The position numbers and the translations under genes were made by a program. The notes under the pieces are model-generated. The model searched no databases, was not told where the DNA came from, and saw only the letters and a list, made by a program, of their open reading frames with translations. From UBA4656 sp002405525 (GTDB taxonomy: Bacteria > Pseudomonadota > Gammaproteobacteria > Xanthomonadales > Ahniellaceae): a stretch of 64,000 nucleotides of DNA. The DNA is taken from contig DAIMGT010000010.1 in the NCBI GenBank assembly GCA_036723735.1, forward strand, positions 19,700 through 83,699, read 5' to 3'. Shown here one piece after another: positions 1 to 8,101 of the stretch (position 1 is the stretch's first letter; each line of letters starts with the position of its first letter).

Positions 1-850
1 AGGCGAAGGCCACGGCCAGCATGCCGACCAGGACACCGCCGTTCTGGACGCTCGACAGTTGCGTCGATTCGCCGGGCGTCATGCCGAATACCATGCCAGC
101 GAAGGGCTCGAGAATCAGGTCCTGGGCGCTGTAGGCGAGCATCGATACGAAGATGAACACGGTGAACCGGCGCGCGTCGGCCTCGCTCCACACCTGGGCC
201 AGTGCGCGGCGGAACGCCGGTGCCCCACCTTCCGGACGCCCCGTCGCGGGCGCGCCCTCGAGCCGGTGAATGGCGACCAGGGTGATCAGCAGCGCCACAC
301 CTGCCACAGCGCCGGTCAGCGCCACCAGCCGGGCAGGTGAATAGGGGTCGAGAAGAAGGCCCACCGCCATCGTGGAGAGCACGAAGCCGACGATCATCAT
401 CAGCCACACCACGGTCGCCGCCGCCGCGCGCCGGCGCTCCTCCACCCCCGTTGCGAGCAGCACCAGCAGGTTGGTGCCCGCCGCGCCGACGCCGAAACCG
501 ATGACCAGGAACCCGAACACGCTGAGCACCGCACCTGCGACCGCCGATCGTGGATGGACAGCGATCGCCAGCGCCGCCAGCAGGGCTCCCGCGCCCAGCG
601 TGGCCATGCCGCCGACGATCCACGGCGTGCGCCGCCCGCCCACGTCCGATCCGTGGCCGAAGCGCGGCCGCAGCAGCTGCACCGCATAGTGCAGCGCCAC
701 CAGCGCGCCCGGCAGCATCGCCGGCAGGGCCAGTTCGACCACCATCACGCGGTTCATGGTCGAGGTGGTCAGCACCACGATCGCGCCCAGCGCGGCCTGC
801 ACCAGGCCGAGGCGCAGGATGTCGGGCCAGCCGAGTACTCGCGCGCTCAC
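1..850 (-). CDS. BCD-family MFS transporter (ORF428/PucC-like), 3' end outside window
   Basis: The gene is read leftward and runs off the window, so only about 283 N-terminal residues are visible. The GTG start at 850 overlaps the bchG stop (GTGA). The N-terminus reads LGWPDILRLGLVQAALG and is followed by TMNRVMVVELALPAMLPGALV, the hallmark of the bacteriochlorophyll-delivery branch of the major facilitator superfamily (LhaA, PucC, ORF428). The order bchG-orf428, followed by bchP, is conserved in purple bacteria, so bchP probably lies just outside. It should be an inner-membrane protein that helps pigment handling or antenna assembly; the substrate of this branch is not firmly established. 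Confidence 0.85.
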   Translation of the reverse strand, partial: MSARVLGWPDILRLGLVQAALGAIVVLTTSTMNRVMVVELALPAMLPGALVALHYAVQLLRPRFGHGSDVGGRRTPWIVGGMATLGAGALLAALAIAVHPRSAVAGAVLSVFGFLVIGFGVGAAGTNLLVLLATGVEERRRAAAATVVWLMMIVGFVLSTMAVGLLLDPYSPARLVALTGAVAGVALLITLVAIHRLEGAPATGRPEGGAPAFRRALAQVWSEADARRFTVFIFVSMLAYSAQDLILEPFAGMVFGMTPGESTQLSSVQNGGVLVGMLAVAFA

Positions 851-1734
851 CCGGCTGTCCCCGCCAGGCCGCGCAGCGCGAAGGCGCTCACCAGCATGCC
901 TGCCACGTAAAGCGTCACCCCAAGGCCGCTGTACCAGACCGCGCGCGCGACCGGATCGGCGAGGAAGCGTCGCATCAGCAGCACCTGCGCCAGCAGCAGC
1001 AGGGCGACCGCGCTGGCGTGCCGTGGCGCGTCCCAGGCCAGCAACAGCGCCACCACTGCGGCCTGGGCGAGCGCCATCACCAGGCAGGCGACCCACGCCG
1101 CGCGCGCCGCGCCGAGCTGTACCGGCAGCGATGCGATGCCCATCGTGCGGTCGCCGGCGATCGACTTGAAGTCGTTGAGGGTCATGATGCCGTGCGCGCC
1201 GAGGCTGTAGATCGCGGCCAGCGCCAGCGAGCGCGGGTCGGGCATCGCGCCGCCGACCATCACCGCCGCCCCGGTGACCCAGGCAAGCCCCTCGTAGCTG
1301 AAGGCGCACGCCGTGTTGCCGAACCAGCCATTGCGCTTGAGACGCACCGGCGGCGCGCTGTACGCCCAGGCCAGCAGCAGGCCGAGTGCAGCAGCGCCGA
1401 GACCCCACGGCCCGAGGGTGGTCGCCACCGCCAGCGACAACAGGGTCCAGGTCACGGCGAGGTACAGCCCCCAGCGGCCGGGCACGCGGCCGGACGGTAT
1501 GGGCCGGTTAGGCTCGTTGATCGCGTCGACTTCGCGGTCGAACCAGTCGTTGACCACCTGGCTGGTGGCGCAAACCAGAGGACCGGCCAGCAGGATGCCC
1601 ACCAGCACCATTCCCCAGCGGTCGGCCACCGGTACGCCCGAGGCGACCACGCCACACCCGAACGCCCACATGGGCGGAAACCAGGTGATGGGCTTCAGCA
1701 GTTCCGCCATGGCGGACAGCGCTGGACGGGCCAT
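847..1734 (-). CDS. bchG: Bacteriochlorophyll synthase (BchG)
   Basis: This UbiA-family prenyltransferase attaches the geranylgeranyl or phytyl tail to bacteriochlorophyllide a, the last condensation step of bacteriochlorophyll synthesis, in the inner membrane. The 295-residue protein begins with the typical LLKPITWFPPMWAF segment. It carries the first Asp-rich prenyl-diphosphate motif in NDWFDREVDAINEPNRPIPS, a second polar motif around NDFKSIAGDRTMGI, and about eight hydrophobic segments. The length fits the family. It overlaps the downstream transporter gene by four bases, so the two are probably co-translated. A second in-frame Met eight codons later (1710) is an alternative start. A PpsR-type site lies upstream at 1785-1802. 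Confidence 0.95.
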   Translation of the reverse strand: MARPALSAMAELLKPITWFPPMWAFGCGVVASGVPVADRWGMVLVGILLAGPLVCATSQVVNDWFDREVDAINEPNRPIPSGRVPGRWGLYLAVTWTLLSLAVATTLGPWGLGAAALGLLLAWAYSAPPVRLKRNGWFGNTACAFSYEGLAWVTGAAVMVGGAMPDPRSLALAAIYSLGAHGIMTLNDFKSIAGDRTMGIASLPVQLGAARAAWVACLVMALAQAAVVALLLAWDAPRHASAVALLLLAQVLLMRRFLADPVARAVWYSGLGVTLYVAGMLVSAFALRGLAGTAG

Positions 1735-1784
1735 TGGACCGCCTTACGAGGGCCGACCAAGAGCGTTCCACAATCGAGGCCGGA

Positions 1785-1802
1785 TGTCCAGTCGGACTGA
1801 CA
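1785..1802. promoter_or_regulatory. PpsR/CrtJ-type operator TGT-N12-ACA
   Basis: The sequence TGTCCAGTCGGACTGACA is an exact TGT-N12-ACA match with internal AGTC/GACT symmetry. It lies about 50 bases upstream of the bchG start, in the 239-base gap between bchG and ppsR. PpsR/CrtJ is known to repress photosynthesis genes through this motif, and the ppsR gene is the upstream neighbour. Binding is inferred. Confidence 0.6.
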
Positions 1803-1973
1803 CTCCGAACGTCAAGCATCGAGGTGGCGCTTGCGTGAAGAAGCGCCCGGCGGGCGTCAGCTCGTCCGGCCGGCGATCGGCATTGCGCCGGATGGCACCG
1901 CAGCCACACGTCCGCACCGGTCCGTCACGTCGCCGCGCTGATGAACCTGTCCAGGTCCGGACGCCGGGGAAAC

Positions 1974-3458
1974 TCAACCCGGTGCCGGGTTGGATTCCTC
2001 GGTCTCGACGGCGGCGTCGATCAGCCCGTAGCGGCGCAGTTTGACATAGAGGCTCTGCCGGCTCAGTCCGAGGACTTCGGCGGCCGAGGCGCGGTTGTTC
2101 TGCGTCAGCTGCAGCGCCGCCTCGATACACAGCTTCTCGACCAGGTCCGTCGCGTCGCGCACCAGGTCCTTCAGCGGCACCCGGCCCACGAGTTCGGTCA
2201 ACTGCCCGACCGATATCGGCAGGTCGCCTGCCGGCTCCGGTTCGGCCGCGACCCGGCGGCCGACATTGCGGATGTTGAACCCCATGCAGGGCGGGTCGGC
2301 GACCGGGATCGACACGCCCGAGATCTCGACCTCCGCCGCGGCCCCGAGCTCGCTGGCGAGGGTGGTGGCGAACAGCCGGATGTTGCCGTGCTGGCGCAGG
2401 TTGGCCATCAGCACGCTGAAGTCCACCCGCGAGCGTCCGACCCAGCGGTCGCGCGGCTCGCCCCGAACCTGCGCCTCGGCCGGCACCTGCACCAGGTCGA
2501 GGAAGGCACGGTTGGCGCCGATGACGCGCCCCTCGAGGTCGGTGACCACGAACGCGTCGATCGCATGCTCGAGCGCCCGCAGCACCGCCTTTGAACCCGG
2601 CGACACGCCGCCCTCGGCGCGCGGCGTGGAGATTCGCAGCAGGTACAGCGCGTCGTTGCCCTGACGGAAATAGAAGGAAGACACCAGCAGTTCGCGGCGC
2701 TCAGGTCCGAGGCGAACCGCCACGTCCTCGGCGCGGCCCGAAGCGCGCACGCCGGCGATCAGCGTCTGCACGGCCTGGGCGCCGGAGGACCCGAGCGCCT
2801 CGCCCAGCGAGCGGCCGACCAGCCGCTTGTTCTGCTCGCCCAGCAGCTCGCCGGCCGCGGGGTTGGCCTCGACCACGCGCTCGGTGGCGGCGTCCACGAT
2901 CAGGATCGCCTCCGAGGACATCTGGAACAGCATGCGGTACCGGGTCTCGACGTTGCGCAGCCGCCAGTAGTCGCGTTCCAGCGACTGCTGCGCGTCGACC
3001 AGGCGCTGCTGGAGCGACACGGTATCGCGCAGGTCTCGCCCGAAGGCCACGATCCGCCCCTCGGGGCCGGCCTTCGCCGCCGAGAACAGGACCGGGATGT
3101 CGCCGCCGCGCGCGGACGTCTGGTTGACGTGCCGCCATTTGTGCGGGGCCGGGTCGGCAGCCTCGTGCAGCAGGGCCTCGACTTTCGGCCGGCTGTCGGG
3201 TGCGACGGTTTCCACCCATGGCTGGCCAACCAGGCGCCGGAAACCCTCGCGGGCAATCTCCTCCGAGCCGCTATAGACGTCGGTCACCACCCCGTCGGCG
3301 TCCAGGACCAGAGTCAGGTCGGCCGCCGCCGACAGCAGCGCGGCCGTAGCAGCCGCGTCGAGCCCGCCGAGCAGACCGCCGGGGCTCTCGACGAGTTTCA
3401 CGCGCTGGGTTCTCGTATGGACATCGGTCTTGGCGACCTCGGGCAGCGGTTTCGGCAC
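1974..3458 (-). CDS. ppsR: PpsR/CrtJ redox-responsive repressor of photosynthesis genes
   Basis: This transcriptional regulator represses bch, crt and puc genes under oxygen or light. Several PAS domains occupy roughly residues 35-400, with a linker helix around LQQRLVDAQQSLERDYWRLR. The protein ends in a Fis-type helix-turn-helix containing RASAAEVLGLSRQSLYVKLR. A Cys in EKLCIEAAL just before the HTH corresponds in position to the redox-active Cys of CrtJ. I chose GTG 3458 because GGAG lies five bases upstream (494 aa). GTG 3401 (475 aa) is closer to the usual family length and remains possible. It is the upstream neighbour of bchG and lies directly downstream of aerR on the same strand. Confidence 0.93.
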   Translation of the reverse strand: MPKPLPEVAKTDVHTRTQRVKLVESPGGLLGGLDAAATAALLSAAADLTLVLDADGVVTDVYSGSEEIAREGFRRLVGQPWVETVAPDSRPKVEALLHEAADPAPHKWRHVNQTSARGGDIPVLFSAAKAGPEGRIVAFGRDLRDTVSLQQRLVDAQQSLERDYWRLRNVETRYRMLFQMSSEAILIVDAATERVVEANPAAGELLGEQNKRLVGRSLGEALGSSGAQAVQTLIAGVRASGRAEDVAVRLGPERRELLVSSFYFRQGNDALYLLRISTPRAEGGVSPGSKAVLRALEHAIDAFVVTDLEGRVIGANRAFLDLVQVPAEAQVRGEPRDRWVGRSRVDFSVLMANLRQHGNIRLFATTLASELGAAAEVEISGVSIPVADPPCMGFNIRNVGRRVAAEPEPAGDLPISVGQLTELVGRVPLKDLVRDATDLVEKLCIEAALQLTQNNRASAAEVLGLSRQSLYVKLRRYGLIDAAVETEESNPAPG

Positions 3459-3483
3459 GGCAACTCCAGCGCGCGGCGCTCGA

Positions 3484-4377
3484 TCAGCGGATGGGCCTCG
3501 TCCGCATGCGCTCGCGCTGAGCGACCAGGGCTTCGGCCTGGGACAGCATATCGCGGGGATCGCTGGCGGCGGCATCCGCACCGTCGACCCGCCGCTCCGC
3601 CGGCGCCCCGCCGGGCGCGAACACGCCGACCACCAGGCCGACCCGCGGATTGCGCGAGATGCGGCGCATCTCCGCGAGGTCGGTAGCGAGCAGGCACAGT
3701 CGCTCGGCGCAGGTCACGGTGACGTCGATCACGTCGAACCACTGCGTGCGCAGCAGGCTTTCGAGCTGGCTGCGCGATGCCGGCGGCGCGCGCCACACGT
3801 CCCAGCCCGCGCGCTGGAAGAACTCCGCGGCCACGCAACGCTGGAACTCGGAGATCATGTACAGCCCCAGCATGCCCTGTTCCGCCGGGGCGGACAGCAG
3901 CAAGGCGCGCCGGCCCGACGGGGCGCCGCGCCCCTCGCGCACGAAGTCCGCGCTCAGGCCATGCAGGACCTGTTGCAGGTGCAGGATGCCGATCGCCAGC
4001 TCCTCGTAGCGACAGCCATCGTCCATCCAGCGGGCGGCGAGGTGGCGTGCCGCCGGCACCAGCAGGTCGAGCAGGATCGATTCGATGCTGGCGCCATCGT
4101 CGCGCCGCCGCGCCACCGCGTCCAAGGCGGCATTGGGTCCGCTGCCGCAGGCTCGCTGCGCGAACTGGGCGACTTCGACACCGTCGATCGGCGCGCTTCC
4201 GCGGCGGGCGGGGCGATGGGCGTGGAGCAGGCGCGGAATCACGTCCTGTTGCACCGTCCGCCCCAGTGCCGCGGCCTCGAGTCGGCCTTCGCCCCGCGTG
4301 CGCGCCGGGGCCGCAGCGGATTTGCGGGCGCGATTGTTGCGCCAGCCGCTGGCCCGTCCGGGCGTCAAGCCATCCAT
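3484..4377 (-). CDS. aerR: AerR/PpaA cobalamin-binding antirepressor
   Basis: The gene encodes a B12-binding-fold protein of the PpaA/AerR family, which modulates PpsR/CrtJ activity in response to light. The ATG at 4377 is preceded by GGGGAGG at good spacing, giving 297 residues. The middle part, with LLVPAARHLAARW and CRYEELAIGILHLQQVLH, resembles the helical cap of B12-binding domains. It is followed by an alpha/beta part (ALLLSAPAEQGMLGLYMISE; FDVIDVTVTC). It sits directly upstream of ppsR, 25 bases apart, as in many photosynthesis clusters. No BLUF domain is present, so it is not full-length AppA. Confidence 0.85.
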   Translation of the reverse strand: MDGLTPGRASGWRNNRARKSAAAPARTRGEGRLEAAALGRTVQQDVIPRLLHAHRPARRGSAPIDGVEVAQFAQRACGSGPNAALDAVARRRDDGASIESILLDLLVPAARHLAARWMDDGCRYEELAIGILHLQQVLHGLSADFVREGRGAPSGRRALLLSAPAEQGMLGLYMISEFQRCVAAEFFQRAGWDVWRAPPASRSQLESLLRTQWFDVIDVTVTCAERLCLLATDLAEMRRISRNPRVGLVVGVFAPGGAPAERRVDGADAAASDPRDMLSQAEALVAQRERMRTRPIR

Positions 4378-4616
4378 TGGGACCTCCCCTTTCCGTCCGA
4401 AGTTGTGCCTCGACGGCGCCGGAAGGGCAGACCATGGCTGCCGGTCAGGCGTCACCCGATGAAGCCGGGAGGTCCCGTTCCCCCAAGGGGCCGGAACCGC
4501 CCGTCCTGCGGCGACTGCTGGCGCTCCCGGGACACAGCGCCGGGATGGTCTTGATCCTCCCACCGTGTCGAAGCGCCGTCAAATCGCTTGACTGAGGCTT
4601 GACAATACGCGCCAAG

Positions 4617-4634
4617 TGTCACTTTTGCAAAACG
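4617..4634. promoter_or_regulatory. Near-match PpsR site upstream of bchF
   Basis: TGTCACTTTTGCAAAACG matches TGT-N12-ACA except for the last base. The surrounding 70 bases also contain three TGACA/TGTCA-type half sites (about 4600, 4617 and 4646), the last overlapping the -35 box of the bchF promoter. It lies in the 334-base divergent region between aerR and bchF. I regard it as a plausible but degenerate PpsR-binding region. Confidence 0.4.
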
Positions 4635-4644
4635 TCCAACTTAG

Positions 4645-4673
4645 TTGACAGTCCGTCAGGTCGGGTCTAGATT
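4645..4673 (+). promoter_or_regulatory. Sigma-70 promoter of the bchF-puhE superoperon
   Basis: TTGACA (4645-4650) is a perfect -35 box, followed after exactly 17 bases by TAGATT (4668-4673), a good -10 box. A transcript starting near 4680 would have a leader of about 30 bases before the bchF ATG. The rest of the 4378-4711 gap has no gene that I can support. Confidence 0.65.
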
Positions 4674-4711
4674 CGAAGCCGGCCCTTATTCGGGGCCCGG
4701 AGCACCTTGGC

Positions 4712-5221
4712 ATGCGCCAGCAGGCAACCCCGGATCGATCGCGCCCTCCGCTCTACAGCCCGGAGCAGCGGCGGCGGCGGGACGCGAGCGTGTGGACCGT
4801 GGTGCAGGGCCTCCTCGCTCCGCTGCAGTTCCTGATCTTCTTGGTCAGCCTGGGACTGGTGCTGCGTTTCCTGGCCAGCGGCGAGGGCGAGGCGGCGGCC
4901 TCGCTGTCCATCGTGGTCAAGACCCTGGTGCTGTACGTGATCATGGTCACCGGCGCGATCTGGGAGAAGGTCGTCTTCGACCGCTGGCTCTTCGCGCCCG
5001 CCTTCTACTGGGAAGACGTGTTCAGCATGCTGGTGCTGGCGCTGCACACCGCCTACCTGGTGGCGCTGGCGACCGGCTGGCTGGCGGTGCGCGAACAGAT
5101 GCTGCTGGCGCTGGCCGCCTATGCGGCCTACATCGTGAACGCCGCGCAGTTCGTGCTCAAGCTGCGCGCCGCCCGGCTCGATGAGCGGCGCGGGTACTCC
5201 ACCCTGGCGGTGGCCGAATGA
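4712..5221 (+). CDS. bchF: 2-vinyl bacteriochlorophyllide hydratase (BchF)
   Basis: BchF hydrates the C3 vinyl group of chlorophyllide or bacteriochlorophyllide to a hydroxyethyl group on the path to bacteriochlorophyll a. The 169-residue membrane protein starts YSPEQRRRRDASVWTVVQGLLAPLQF, split here between a basic head and the first hydrophobic helix, and includes the family segment IWEKVVFDRWLFAPAFYWED. About four transmembrane segments are visible. GGAG precedes the ATG by nine bases. It is the first gene of the superoperon and overlaps bchN by four bases (ATGA). Confidence 0.93.
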   Translation: MRQQATPDRSRPPLYSPEQRRRRDASVWTVVQGLLAPLQFLIFLVSLGLVLRFLASGEGEAAASLSIVVKTLVLYVIMVTGAIWEKVVFDRWLFAPAFYWEDVFSMLVLALHTAYLVALATGWLAVREQMLLALAAYAAYIVNAAQFVLKLRAARLDERRGYSTLAVAE

Positions 5222-6510
5222 GCGCGTGGCCCGCGATCCCGGTGGCGACCGTGGCCGGCGACTGCGACGCCGCCCCGGTGCTGCGCGAGCGGGGTCAGCG
5301 CGAGGTGTTCTGCGGGCTGACCAGCATCATCTGGATGCATCGCAAGATCCAGGACGCATTCTTCCTGATCGTGGGATCGCGCACCTGCGCGCACCTGATG
5401 CAGTCGGCGGCCGGCGTGATGATCTTCGCCGAGCCCCGGTTCGGCACCGCGATCATCGAGGAACGCGACCTGGCGGGCCTCGCCGACGCCAACGAGGAAC
5501 TCGACCGTGTGGTCGATGCCCTGCTCGCCCGCCGGCCCGACATCAAGCTGCTGTTCCTGGTCGGGTCGTGCCCGTCCGAAGTGATCAAGCTCGATCTGTC
5601 GCGCGCCGCGCACCGTCTTTCGCAGCGGCACTTCCCCGCAGTGCGGGTGCTCAACTACTCCGGCAGCGGTATCGAGACCACGTTCACCCAAGGCGAGGAC
5701 GCCTGCCTCGCCGCGCTGGTGCCGGCGCTGCCGCCGTCCGTGCCGCGCGCCGCCCCGTCGTTGCTGGTGGGCGGCGCGCTGGCCGACGTGGTCGAGGACC
5801 AGTTCCGTCGCCTGTTCGAATCGCTGGGCCTGGGACCGGTACATTTCTTCCCGCCGCGTCGCGCGGGCGCCTTGCCCCCGGTCGGGCCGGACACCCACGT
5901 GCTGCTCGCCCAGCCGTGGCTGGCGGAAACCGCGCGACTGCTCGAGGACCGCGGCGCGCGCCGGCTGCCGGCGCCGATGCCGCTGGGCGTCGAGGGCACC
6001 ATGGCATGGCTGCGCGCGGCCAGTGACGCTTTCGGCATACCGGAAGCGCGGCTGGAGGCCGCCACCGCCGCCGCGCGCGACCGCGCCACCCAGGCGCTGG
6101 CCCGCCATCGCGAGCGGCTCGTCGGCAGGTCGATCTTCTTCTTCCCTGACTCGCAGCTCGAGGTGCCGCTGGCGCGTTTCCTGGCTCGCGAGCTGGGCAT
6201 GCGGCCGACCGAGATCGGCACGCCGTTCCTGCACCGTGCGCATCTCGCCGAGGAACTTGCCCTGCTGCCAGCCGGAGTGCGCCTCGCCGAGGGCCAGCAC
6301 GTCGACCGGCAACTCGACCGCTGCCGTGCCGAGCGGCCCGATCTGGTGGTGTGTGGGCTGGGGCTTGCCAATCCGCTCGAGGCCGAAGGCCTGGCCACCA
6401 AGTGGTCGATCGAACTGGTGTTCACGCCCATCCAGGGCTTCGAGCAGGCGCCGGATCTCGCGGAACTGTTCGTGCGTCCGCTGGCGCGGCGCACCCGGTT
6501 GGTGGCCTGA
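5218..6510 (+). CDS. bchN: Dark-operative protochlorophyllide reductase subunit N
   Basis: BchN pairs with BchB as the catalytic NB component of the light-independent, nitrogenase-like enzyme that reduces ring D of protochlorophyllide. The 430-residue protein carries the three cluster-binding cysteines in REVFCGLTSI, GSRTCAHLM and VGSCPSEVI. Together with an Asp of BchB these hold the NB 4Fe-4S cluster. The NYSGSGIETTFTQGED segment is also typical. It overlaps bchF by four bases, and the start of bchB follows one base after its stop. Confidence 0.96.
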   Translation: MSAWPAIPVATVAGDCDAAPVLRERGQREVFCGLTSIIWMHRKIQDAFFLIVGSRTCAHLMQSAAGVMIFAEPRFGTAIIEERDLAGLADANEELDRVVDALLARRPDIKLLFLVGSCPSEVIKLDLSRAAHRLSQRHFPAVRVLNYSGSGIETTFTQGEDACLAALVPALPPSVPRAAPSLLVGGALADVVEDQFRRLFESLGLGPVHFFPPRRAGALPPVGPDTHVLLAQPWLAETARLLEDRGARRLPAPMPLGVEGTMAWLRAASDAFGIPEARLEAATAAARDRATQALARHRERLVGRSIFFFPDSQLEVPLARFLARELGMRPTEIGTPFLHRAHLAEELALLPAGVRLAEGQHVDRQLDRCRAERPDLVVCGLGLANPLEAEGLATKWSIELVFTPIQGFEQAPDLAELFVRPLARRTRLVA

Positions 6511-6511
6511 C

Positions 6512-8101
6512 ATGCAGCTCACGCTCTGGACCTACGAAGGCCCGCCCCACGTCGGTGCGATGCGCGTGGCGACCGGCATGCGTGCCGTGCACTACGTGCT
6601 GCACGCGCCGCAGGGCGATACCTACGCGGACCTGCTGTTCACCATGATCGAGCGCCGCGACCACCGGCCGCCGGTGACGTACACCACCTTTCAGGCCCGC
6701 GACCTCGGCGGCGACACGGCCGAGCTGTTCAAGGACGCCGCGCGGGAGGCCTTCGAGCGCCATCGCCCCGAACTGCTGCTGGTCGGCGCGTCTTGTACCG
6801 CCGAACTCATCCAGGACGATCCGGGTGGGCTCGCGCGCGCGCTCGGCCTGCCGGTGCCCGTGGTGGCCCTCGAGTTGCCGTCTTACCAGCGCAAGGAGAA
6901 CTGGGGCGCAGCCGAGACGTTCTTCCAGCTTGTGCGCGCCTGCGCTGGACCTCACGCGCCGCCGCCGGGCACGCCGCGACCGGAACGGCCCGCCGCCCGC
7001 CGCCCGCGTTGCAATCTGCTCGGTCCGACCGCGCTGGGTTTCCGGCACCGCGACGACGTGCGCGAGATCACGGGCCTGCTGGCCCGGCTTGGCATCGACG
7101 TTCACGTCGCCGCGCCGATGGGCGCGACGCCATCCGCTCTGGCCACCCTCGGCGCGGCCGATTTCAACGTCGTCCTGTACCCCGAAATCGCCCACTCCGC
7201 CGCGTCCTGGCTGTCTCGCACCTTCGCGCAGCCGGCCACGCGCACGGTGCCGATCGGGGTGTCCGCGACCCGCGAATTCGTGCGTGAGGTCGCCGCGCTG
7301 GCCGGGATCGATCCCGATCCGGTGCTCGATGCCGAGGACGCGCGCTCGGTCTGGTATGCGCGCTCGGTCGATTCGACCTACCTGACCGACAAGCGGGTTT
7401 TCGTATTCGGAGACGCCACCCACGCGATCGCCGCCGCCCGCTTCGCCGCCGAGGAACTCGGCTTCAAGGTGGTGGGCATCGGCACCTACAGCCGCGAACT
7501 CGCCCGCGACGTGCGCGAGGCGGCTGCGCGGCACGGCGTCGAGGCGCTGATCACCGACGACTACCTCGCCGTGGAGGCGAAGGTCGCCGAGCTGCAGCCT
7601 GAGCTGGTCCTCGGCACGCAGATGGAACGCCACGTGGCCAAGCGGCTGGGGATTCCCTGCGCGGTGATCTCGGCGCCGGTGCACGTGCAGGATTACCCGG
7701 CGCGCTACGCCCCGCAAATGGGGTTCGAGGGCGCCAACGTGCTGTTCGACACCTTCGTCCATCCGCTGATGATGGGGCTCGAGGAGCACCTCATCGGGAT
7801 GTTCCGCGAAGACTTCGAGTTCCACGGCGACGCCGCGCCGTCGCACCTCGGGCATGCGGCCGCGGTTCGCGCGGCGCCGGAACCGGCGGTGGTGCCGGCC
7901 CCGGCGGCGCCGGCGGCGAACGTAAATGCCGGCGGGCCGGTGCTGGTGTGGTCCGCGGACGCAGAGCAAGAACTGAAGAAGATCCCGTTTTTCGTGCGCG
8001 GCAAAGCCAGGCGCAACACCGAGCGCTACGCGCTCGAGCGCGGCGTGACCACGATCACCCTGGAGGCGCTCTACGATGCGAAAGCCCACTTCGGCCACTG
8101 A
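6512..8101 (+). CDS. bchB: Dark-operative protochlorophyllide reductase subunit B
   Basis: BchB forms the substrate pocket and the second half of the NB protein. The ATG at 6512 starts MQLTLWTYEGPPHVGAMRVA, the normal N-terminus of the family, giving 529 residues. The protein contains SCTAELIQDDPGGLA, an Ala/Pro-rich linker near residues 455-475, and the C-terminal DUF2197-like domain (KKIPFFVRGKARRNTE). The last 26 bases overlap the start of bchH, suggesting coupled translation. Confidence 0.96.
   Translation: MQLTLWTYEGPPHVGAMRVATGMRAVHYVLHAPQGDTYADLLFTMIERRDHRPPVTYTTFQARDLGGDTAELFKDAAREAFERHRPELLLVGASCTAELIQDDPGGLARALGLPVPVVALELPSYQRKENWGAAETFFQLVRACAGPHAPPPGTPRPERPAARRPRCNLLGPTALGFRHRDDVREITGLLARLGIDVHVAAPMGATPSALATLGAADFNVVLYPEIAHSAASWLSRTFAQPATRTVPIGVSATREFVREVAALAGIDPDPVLDAEDARSVWYARSVDSTYLTDKRVFVFGDATHAIAAARFAAEELGFKVVGIGTYSRELARDVREAAARHGVEALITDDYLAVEAKVAELQPELVLGTQMERHVAKRLGIPCAVISAPVHVQDYPARYAPQMGFEGANVLFDTFVHPLMMGLEEHLIGMFREDFEFHGDAAPSHLGHAAAVRAAPEPAVVPAPAAPAANVNAGGPVLVWSADAEQELKKIPFFVRGKARRNTERYALERGVTTITLEALYDAKAHFGH

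Noticed and set aside
5128..6522. A 464-codon minus-strand frame opposite bchN
   Set aside because: Composition typical of an antisense shadow; bchN on the plus strand is unambiguous.
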